A program made the position numbers and the translations under genes. Positions 5,959-10,523 of a DNA stretch of 10,523 nt are shown one piece after another. The notes beneath the pieces were generated by a model. The model searched no databases. It had not been told where the DNA came from and worked only from the letters and a program-made list of their open reading frames with translations. The stretch spans positions 1 to 10,523 of the forward strand of contig QMLL01000030.1 in assembly GCA_003646715.1 (NCBI GenBank). The letters are read 5' to 3'. Position 1 is the stretch's first letter, and each line of letters opens with the position of its first letter. The DNA is from Deltaproteobacteria bacterium. Its GTDB lineage: Bacteria; Desulfobacterota; Syntrophobacteria; B119-G9.

Positions 5959-6390
5959 ACTAAAATTTGTCCCTCTAGGCTTTTTTTGAAAATGGCCAAT
6001 ATGTGCAGATTTCTCGCCTTTTCTGCCACTGCTTATCCTTGGAATACCCCCAGAAAAAGCAGATCTCTGAAAAATATTTTCAACGCTTAGAGAAATTAAG
6101 AAGAAATCCAGGTTTTCCTTTGTGTTTCTTCCAAAAATCTGCTAATTTACGTAAGATTTTGAGGTTTCAAAATCTATATGAAACTACACAAAAACTCAAC
6201 CTGAATTAACAGAGTTTTTCTACGAATTTGACGAATTCCAGAACTTTTAGTGTTTTTTTGTTTTTTGTCTCAGTTGATGAACAATTCGAAACAATAATGT
6301 GTCCATAACTTATTTCGTTATACCGCTATGTTAGGCTAAAATTAAACAATTCAACGATCATATTTTATTAAGTATGAAAATTCAAATAGA
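5959..6390. other. AT-rich intergenic region between the atp promoter and the dnaN leader, no gene recognised
   Basis: No convincing coding region lies here. A GTG-initiated frame at 6003-6209 lacks a ribosome binding site and resembles no family I know. Small structures are visible: TGAAAA/TTTTCA around ATA (6068-6082), the palindrome TTACGTAA (6147-6154), a 9-bp hairpin (6154-6175), a tandem ACGAATT repeat (6223-6238), and three GCAGAT copies (6005, 6059, and inverted at 6137). I searched by eye for DnaA boxes (TTATNCACA) on both strands and found none closer than 7 of 9 (6002-6010, minus strand). An origin is therefore not supported, despite the position beside dnaN. Confidence 0.6.
6154..6175. 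repeat. 9-bp inverted repeat with GGTT loop
   Basis: AGATTTTGA (6154-6162) pairs exactly with TCAAAATCT (6167-6175) around the tetraloop GGTT. It directly abuts the palindrome TTACGTAA (6147-6154). No T-tract follows on either strand, so it is unlikely to be a terminator. Its role is unknown. Confidence 0.6.
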
Positions 6391-6394
6391 AAAC

Positions 6395-6434
6395 TATACT
6401 AGATAAAAAACAAGAACAAAATAGGTGTAAGAGG
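6395..6434 (+). promoter_or_regulatory. Possible dnaN -10 element and ribosome binding site
   Basis: TATACT (6395-6400) is a good -10 hexamer 40 bases upstream of the dnaN start, but no clear -35 lies 16-18 bases before it. AAGAGG (6429-6434) is the likely Shine-Dalgarno, 6 bases from the ATG. In AT-rich DNA a -10 match alone is weak evidence, and another candidate (TAAAAT, 6337-6342) exists. Confidence 0.35.
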
Positions 6435-6440
6435 TAAAAA

Positions 6441-7613
6441 ATGAATCTTGTGGTAGAGAAAAACGAATTCTTGAGAAAGTTGCTCAGAACACAATATGTG
6501 CATGAAAAAAAGACAACACTCGATATTACAAATTGTGTACTACTCAGAACACATGACAAAGAGCTCGAAATTATTGCAACTGATCTTGAAACAAACTTTC
6601 GCGATTATTGTTCTGCAAAAATCAAAGATAAAGGAACAATTGCCGTCAATTCAAAAAAACTGATGGAAGTTATAAGAGGACTAACCACGGATGAAATCTC
6701 GATTAGAATGATTCCTGGAGAAAATACCCTTGTTGTGGAAGGAGGAAGATCAATTTTTAGACTGCCTACGAGAGCTCCCGAGGATTTTCCCCCCACACCC
6801 TTCTTTGATGATCACGAACTCACTCAGCTAGACGCCTCAATTTTTAAAAAGATGGTAGATAAAGTCCTTTTTTCTGTACCTACCCGACGAACACGATCGA
6901 ACATAACGGGCTTGATAATTAAGGAAGGAGATCAATCCGAAGCAGAAGGAAGTAACAATGGAAAAAATAGCATTGAGATGTTTTCCGTGGATGTTCACCG
7001 AATGGTTAGAATTGAACAAGAATTTGATGGTCTAGAAACTGCCAACCTAAGTTCAGGTATAGTTTTACCTAAGAGAAGTGCCCAAGAGTTGTCGAATGTA
7101 TTACAGGACTCAGATGTTTTTAATCTTGGAGCATTAGAAAATTTTCTTGTTGTCAGAAAAGCGTCATGCAGCCTCACAATAAGGCTACTTAATTTTGAAA
7201 TTCCGCGGATAGATGTGAAGATGTTAACAAATACTCCTTATAACTTACAGGCGAGAAGAGAGACCTTGATTGAGGTTTTTAAAAGAATTGCCATTATGAC
7301 ATCGGAAGATTATAGGCATGTTCTTGTTAATCTGACGGAGTCTCAAATTAGTTTTTCAGTCAACAACCCGGGAGTGGGTACAGCTGAAGAGGATCTCGAG
7401 GTCAACTATTCCGGGCCAAATATGAATTTTGCGTTCAACATCAGGTATTTGATAGAAGCACTTTCCAATATGGAATCAGAAACCATTAATATTGGTGTTA
7501 TCAGAGAAAAGGCCCCTTTTATTTTTACTGGCAAAGAGGACGAGGGCTACATAAGTGTGCTGATGCCACTGATATTAATCAGCGAAGATGAAGAAGAAAT
7601 CGCAAGCGAATAA
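6441..7613 (+). CDS. dnaN: DNA polymerase III subunit beta (sliding clamp)
   Basis: Ring-shaped homodimer that tethers DNA polymerase III and other repair and replication proteins to DNA. At 390 residues it is longer than the usual 366 or so. Three clamp domains can be traced: about 1-120 (MNLVVEKNEFLRKL, later FRLPTRAPEDFP at 107-117), 125-255 (FKKMVDKVLFSVP and VDVHRM near 183-188), and 256-380. Two departures stand out. An acidic, Gly/Asn-rich insertion is present at about 161-177, just before the strand leading to SVDVHRM, where most clamps read ATDGHRL. The C-terminus also continues past the usual MPM-R-L ending: MPL (375-377) is followed by about 13 residues rich in Glu, ending EEEIASE. 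The ATG at 6441 matches the family N-terminus and has AAGAGG 6 bases upstream. dnaA is not upstream; the neighbour is the divergent atp cluster, and gyrB follows without recF. Confidence 0.95.
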   Translation: MNLVVEKNEFLRKLLRTQYVHEKKTTLDITNCVLLRTHDKELEIIATDLETNFRDYCSAKIKDKGTIAVNSKKLMEVIRGLTTDEISIRMIPGENTLVVEGGRSIFRLPTRAPEDFPPTPFFDDHELTQLDASIFKKMVDKVLFSVPTRRTRSNITGLIIKEGDQSEAEGSNNGKNSIEMFSVDVHRMVRIEQEFDGLETANLSSGIVLPKRSAQELSNVLQDSDVFNLGALENFLVVRKASCSLTIRLLNFEIPRIDVKMLTNTPYNLQARRETLIEVFKRIAIMTSEDYRHVLVNLTESQISFSVNNPGVGTAEEDLEVNYSGPNMNFAFNIRYLIEALSNMESETINIGVIREKAPFIFTGKEDEGYISVLMPLILISEDEEEIASE

Positions 7614-7629
7614 AAATAATTTTTTAAGC

Positions 7630-7691
7630 GTTTTAAATAGAAATAACTTTCATAACACATAAAAATATGCTATAATGAAATGTTTTAAATA
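7630..7691. repeat. Pair of 10-bp direct repeats flanking the gyrB -10 element
   Basis: GTTTTAAATA occurs at 7630-7639 and again at 7682-7691, 52 bases apart start to start, on either side of the gyrB -10. The copies may be regulator half-sites or chance matches in AT-rich DNA. Confidence 0.45.
7648..7676 (+). promoter_or_regulatory. Predicted gyrB(-gyrA) promoter with extended -10
   Basis: TATAAT (7671-7676) is a perfect -10 preceded by TGC, making an extended -10. The -35 (TTTCAT at 7648-7653, 17-base spacer) is poor, which extended -10 promoters tolerate. Transcription would start near 7683, about 67 bases before gyrB. No GC-rich terminator stem was seen between dnaN and this promoter, so readthrough from dnaN is also possible. 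Confidence 0.6.
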
Positions 7692-7749
7692 AGTGAGCTT
7701 AAAAGGGAGAAAATAAGAGAAAAAATTTAAGGTAAGAGAGATTATTCAT

Positions 7750-10188
7750 ATGACGGTAATGATGAACACGCCTGAAAAAGTGAACGAAGTTAATAATAAC
7801 AACAATAATGATAACAAGAATTACGACGCCAGTCACATAAAAATATTGGAGGGGCTTTCCGCCGTACGAAAGCGCCCGTCGATGTATATCGGAAATGTCA
7901 GTATTGAAGGACTTCACCACCTCGTTTACGAGGTAGTTGATAACAGTATTGATGAGGCTTTGGCTGGCTACTGTACTGAAGTTCTTGTAAGAATCAATGC
8001 TGACGGTACGGTAACTGTGGAGGATAACGGGAGGGGTATCCCTGTTGATATGCATGAGAAGGAAAACTTGCCCGCTGTGGAAGTTGTAATGACGAAGCTT
8101 CACTCTGGGGGAAAGTTTGATAATAAATCCTACAAGATATCTGGAGGACTTCACGGAGTCGGTGTTTCCGTGGTGAACGCTCTGAGTGAATTTCTTGAAG
8201 TTGAAATCAGGCGAGATGGAAAGATCTATCATCAACGATATGAGAAGGGTGTTACCAAAACACCTCTGAGGATTATAGGTGAAACTCAAAGACATGGAAC
8301 TAAAGTTACTTTTAAGCCTGACAGTGAGATATTTGAAACAGTAGAGTTGGATTATGACAAGCTCGCAGCGCGTTTAAGAGAGCTTTCTTTCTTGAATAAA
8401 GGTATTAAGATAACGATTGAAGATGAGAGAACTGATAAGAGTAAGACCTTCCATTATGAGGGTGGAATTAAATCTTTCGTTGAATACATAAATAAGAATA
8501 AGAATCCAATTCATCCAACCGTAATCTATCTCAGTAGAGAAAAAGACAACATGTCAGTGGAGATTGCGTTTCAATATAACGATTCATATAGCGAAAAGAT
8601 ATTCTCATTTGCCAATAACATAAATACAAAGGAAGGTGGAACACATTTATCAGGTTTTAAGACTGGATTGACACGGGCGATAAAACAGTACGCTATCAAG
8701 AACGATTTGATCAAAGGAAATGGTGAAAAGCTAACCGGAGACGATACCAGGGAAGGACTCGCGGCCATTATCAGTGTCAAGCTGACTAGTCCACAATTCG
8801 AAGGACAAACAAAGTCTAAATTGGGAAACAGTGAAGTAAAGAGATTCGTAGAAACACTGGTCTACGAAGAAGTGAGTACGTTTCTTGAGGAGACACCGGA
8901 TGTTGCTAAGAAAATTCTTACCAAAGTAATTGAGGCGTCGAGAGCAAGGGACGCAGCAAGAAAAGCAAGAGAACTCACTAGAAGAAAAGGACTTTTAAGT
9001 GATCACTCCTTACCGGGTAAGCTTGCGGACTGTCAGGAAAGGGATCCTTCGAAAAGTGAACTTTTCATAGTTGAGGGAGATTCTGCAGGGGGATCGGCTA
9101 AGCAGGGTAGGGACCGAAAGTTTCAGGCGATTCTGCCACTAAGGGGAAAAATTCTGAATGTTGAAAAAGCTCGCTTCGACAAGATGCTCGAAAATCAAGA
9201 AATCAGAACAATGATAACTGCCTTGGGTGCAGGAATAGGTGAGGGAGAGTACGATCTGAACAAGCTGAGGTATCATAAGATTATTATCATGACTGACGCT
9301 GACGTGGATGGATCACATATACGTACTTTGCTGCTGACTTTCTTTTACAGGCAGATGCCGGAAATTATTGAAAATGGATATCTTTACATTGCTCAACCTC
9401 CACTTTTCAGGGTGAGCATAGGGAAGAAAGAAAAATATTTGAAGGATGAGAAGAGCTTGCAACGTTACATCTTGAAAAGAGCGGTAAAAGGGAAGAGAGT
9501 CGAAGTTGACGGCAAAATTTATGAAGGTAAAGATTTGCTTAATTTGCTTGAGTGTATCAGTGCTTACAAGGAATATACAGAAAAATTTTCCAGAGAAGGT
9601 GTCGATGAGCGACTGCTAAGGATTCTCTTTTATTTGTACAGATCGGAAAATATTTCAGCGGACGATTTCAGTTGGGTCGACCGTCTTTCCAAGAAGCTCA
9701 ATGAAGCAGGAATTGAGGCCAAAAAAGACTACGACAGTGAGAAGGAAGAGTATAAACTTGTTGTTTGGGTATCCAATAATCACATCAAGAAGGTCTTGGA
9801 CATAGATAGAAAATTTTTCTCGAGATCCGATTTCAGGTCAGCTCAAAAAGTATTTGATGACATTCGCCCGCTTTTCATTGAAGACATTACCCTGTTCAAC
9901 GGTGAGGATAGTCGAACGGTAGAATCCCCCAGTGAGTTGCTGGATATAATTTTTGCGGAAGGACAGAAAGGGATTTCCATACAGAGATACAAAGGACTTG
10001 GAGAGATGAATCCTGAACAGTTGTGGCAAACCACTATGAACCCGGAAAACAGATCACTACTTCAAATAAGAGTTGAAGACGCGATAGCAGCTGACGAGAT
10101 ATTTACAATACTTATGGGTGATAAAGTAGAACCCAGGAGGGATTTCATCCAGAGTAATGCCCTTGAAGTTCGCGAACTGGACATTTAG
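7750..10188 (+). CDS. gyrB: DNA gyrase subunit B
   Basis: ATPase and TOPRIM subunit of gyrase, which introduces negative supercoils together with GyrA. Its 812 residues match the long Gram-negative form (E. coli 804). The GHKL ATPase domain has the catalytic E61 and N65 in EVVDNSIDEALAG, EDNGRGIP (91-98, D92 contacting adenine), GGLHGVGVS (132-140), and the transducer lysine in QTKSKL (353-358). The TOPRIM domain has EGDSAGGSAKQGRDR (442-456, E442) and DADVDG (516-521). The lineage insertion lies at about 560-725, then QRYKGLGE (745-752) and the conserved tail. RPSMYIG (42-48) has Ser where E. coli has Gly. The N-terminus holds an Asn-rich tract (15-24) encoded by AAY repeats before the conserved YDASHIKILEGL. 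The start at 7750 has only TAAGAGAG 9 bases upstream; M4 and M5 are alternatives. gyrA follows after 21 bases. Confidence 0.97.
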   Translation: MTVMMNTPEKVNEVNNNNNNDNKNYDASHIKILEGLSAVRKRPSMYIGNVSIEGLHHLVYEVVDNSIDEALAGYCTEVLVRINADGTVTVEDNGRGIPVDMHEKENLPAVEVVMTKLHSGGKFDNKSYKISGGLHGVGVSVVNALSEFLEVEIRRDGKIYHQRYEKGVTKTPLRIIGETQRHGTKVTFKPDSEIFETVELDYDKLAARLRELSFLNKGIKITIEDERTDKSKTFHYEGGIKSFVEYINKNKNPIHPTVIYLSREKDNMSVEIAFQYNDSYSEKIFSFANNINTKEGGTHLSGFKTGLTRAIKQYAIKNDLIKGNGEKLTGDDTREGLAAIISVKLTSPQFEGQTKSKLGNSEVKRFVETLVYEEVSTFLEETPDVAKKILTKVIEASRARDAARKARELTRRKGLLSDHSLPGKLADCQERDPSKSELFIVEGDSAGGSAKQGRDRKFQAILPLRGKILNVEKARFDKMLENQEIRTMITALGAGIGEGEYDLNKLRYHKIIIMTDADVDGSHIRTLLLTFFYRQMPEIIENGYLYIAQPPLFRVSIGKKEKYLKDEKSLQRYILKRAVKGKRVEVDGKIYEGKDLLNLLECISAYKEYTEKFSREGVDERLLRILFYLYRSENISADDFSWVDRLSKKLNEAGIEAKKDYDSEKEEYKLVVWVSNNHIKKVLDIDRKFFSRSDFRSAQKVFDDIRPLFIEDITLFNGEDSRTVESPSELLDIIFAEGQKGISIQRYKGLGEMNPEQLWQTTMNPENRSLLQIRVEDAIAADEIFTILMGDKVEPRRDFIQSNALEVRELDI

Positions 10189-10209
10189 CAAATTCAGGTT
10201 GGTGGTGAA

Positions 10210-10523
10210 ATGGCGCAAGCACAAGTTGCAAAGATAAGCATAGAGGAAGAAATTAAGCAGTCTTACCTGGATTACGCCATGAGCGTAATCATAGGCAGAG
10301 CGCTGCCTGACGTTCGGGATGGTCTTAAACCGGTTCACAGACGCATTCTCTATTCGATGTACGAGCTCAAGAATGATTATAACAAGCCTTATAAAAAATC
10401 AGCTAGAATAGTTGGTGATGTTATAGGTAAGTATCATCCCCATGGTGATGCTGCAGTTTATGATGCTTTGGTCCGGATGGCACAGGATTTTAGTCTTCGA
10501 TATCCACTGGTAGATGGCCAGGG
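10210..10523 (+). CDS. gyrA: DNA gyrase subunit A, N-terminal part (3' end outside window)
   Basis: Breakage-reunion subunit of gyrase. The window holds the first 104 codons and two further bases, starting MAQAQVAKISIEEEIKQSYL and running to DGQG. The family landmarks are all present: YLDYAMSVIIGRALPDVRDGLKPVHRRILYSM in order, then SARIVGDVIGKYHPHGDAAVYD and MAQDFSLRYPLVDGQG. The catalytic tyrosine would lie just past the window edge. In the quinolone-resistance region the position of E. coli Ser83 is alanine (HGDAAVYD), while the Asp87 position is kept. Other bacteria also carry alanine there naturally. The ATG at 10210 gives the standard N-terminus; GGTGG (10201-10205) and AGG (10196-10198) are possible ribosome binding sites. 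It lies 21 bases after gyrB and is almost certainly cotranscribed. The topoisomerase IV subunit ParC is the only real alternative; adjacency to gyrB and the DNA-gate sequence favour GyrA. Confidence 0.95.
   Translation, partial: MAQAQVAKISIEEEIKQSYLDYAMSVIIGRALPDVRDGLKPVHRRILYSMYELKNDYNKPYKKSARIVGDVIGKYHPHGDAAVYDALVRMAQDFSLRYPLVDGQ

Noticed and set aside
6003..6209. 68-codon GTG-initiated frame in the atp-dnaN gap
   Set aside because: No ribosome binding site, rare start codon, no recognisable family, and it covers palindromes that look non-coding. Kept only as part of the intergenic description.
5872..6440. Chromosomal origin (oriC) next to dnaN
   Set aside because: The AT-rich gap beside dnaN invites the call, but no DnaA box of at least 8 of 9 to TTATNCACA was found on either strand and dnaA is not adjacent. 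The best match is 7 of 9 (6002-6010, minus strand).
7614..7749. Terminator after dnaN
   Set aside because: The T-rich stretch at 7619-7625 is not preceded by a stable GC-containing stem; only weak AT pairing is possible.
7699..8295. Long minus-strand frame opposite gyrB
   Set aside because: Overlaps the conserved ATPase domain of GyrB on the other strand and has no recognisable protein features; a shadow frame.
10210..10523. parC (topoisomerase IV) instead of gyrA
   Set aside because: Direct linkage to a long gyrB and the GyrA-like N-terminal sequence favour GyrA, although the C-terminal part that would settle it is outside the window.

Overview
The window reads as a housekeeping stretch of a Gram-negative, anaerobic-type bacterium, most plausibly a member of the Desulfobacterota (former Deltaproteobacteria). 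The lineage is inferred from gene content, not from a search. The pointers are: an F0-only ATP synthase cluster (atpZ-atpI-atpB-atpE) with no F1 genes attached; a c-subunit with a signal-peptide-like N-terminal extension; a Rex redox repressor next to that cluster; and a Gram-negative-type GyrB of 812 residues in a dnaN-gyrB-gyrA series that lacks recF. I see no insertion sequence, phage gene, CRISPR array, tRNA or rRNA.

Layout. 1-445 (+): 3' part of pdxA (vitamin B6 synthesis). 438-3278 (+): complete uvrA, overlapping pdxA by 8 bases. 3284-3919 (-): rex, convergent with uvrA and only 5 bases from it. 3920-4057: rex upstream region with a Rex/CRP-like palindrome, then two tandem hairpins that close the ATP synthase transcript. 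4058-5871 (-): atpE, atpB, atpI and atpZ, transcribed in the order Z-I-B-E. 5872-6440: a 569-base AT-rich divergent intergenic region with the atp promoter and a second Rex-like site at its left end and the dnaN leader at its right end. 6441-7613 (+): dnaN. 7614-7749: gyrB promoter region. 7750-10188 (+): gyrB. 10210 to the right edge (+): 5' part of gyrA.

How the genes may work together. dnaN, gyrB and gyrA supply the sliding clamp and the two gyrase subunits. The minus-strand block encodes the membrane sector of the F-type ATP synthase plus its two accessory membrane proteins. The NADH/NAD+-sensing repressor Rex is encoded directly downstream. Similar palindromes (GTG-N8-CAC) lie just upstream of rex and across the predicted start point of the atp transcript. 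This suggests that Rex controls both itself and the F0 genes, tying ATP synthase membrane-sector expression to the redox state. The c-subunit carries the Gln/Glu-Ser/Tyr ligand pattern associated with sodium-translocating rotors, so the coupling ion may be Na+.

No wholly new multi-gene system is evident. The most interesting points are the possible Rex circuit, the sodium-like c-ring site, the nested-palindrome hairpin after atpE, and substitutions in otherwise conserved positions of UvrA, DnaN and GyrA.
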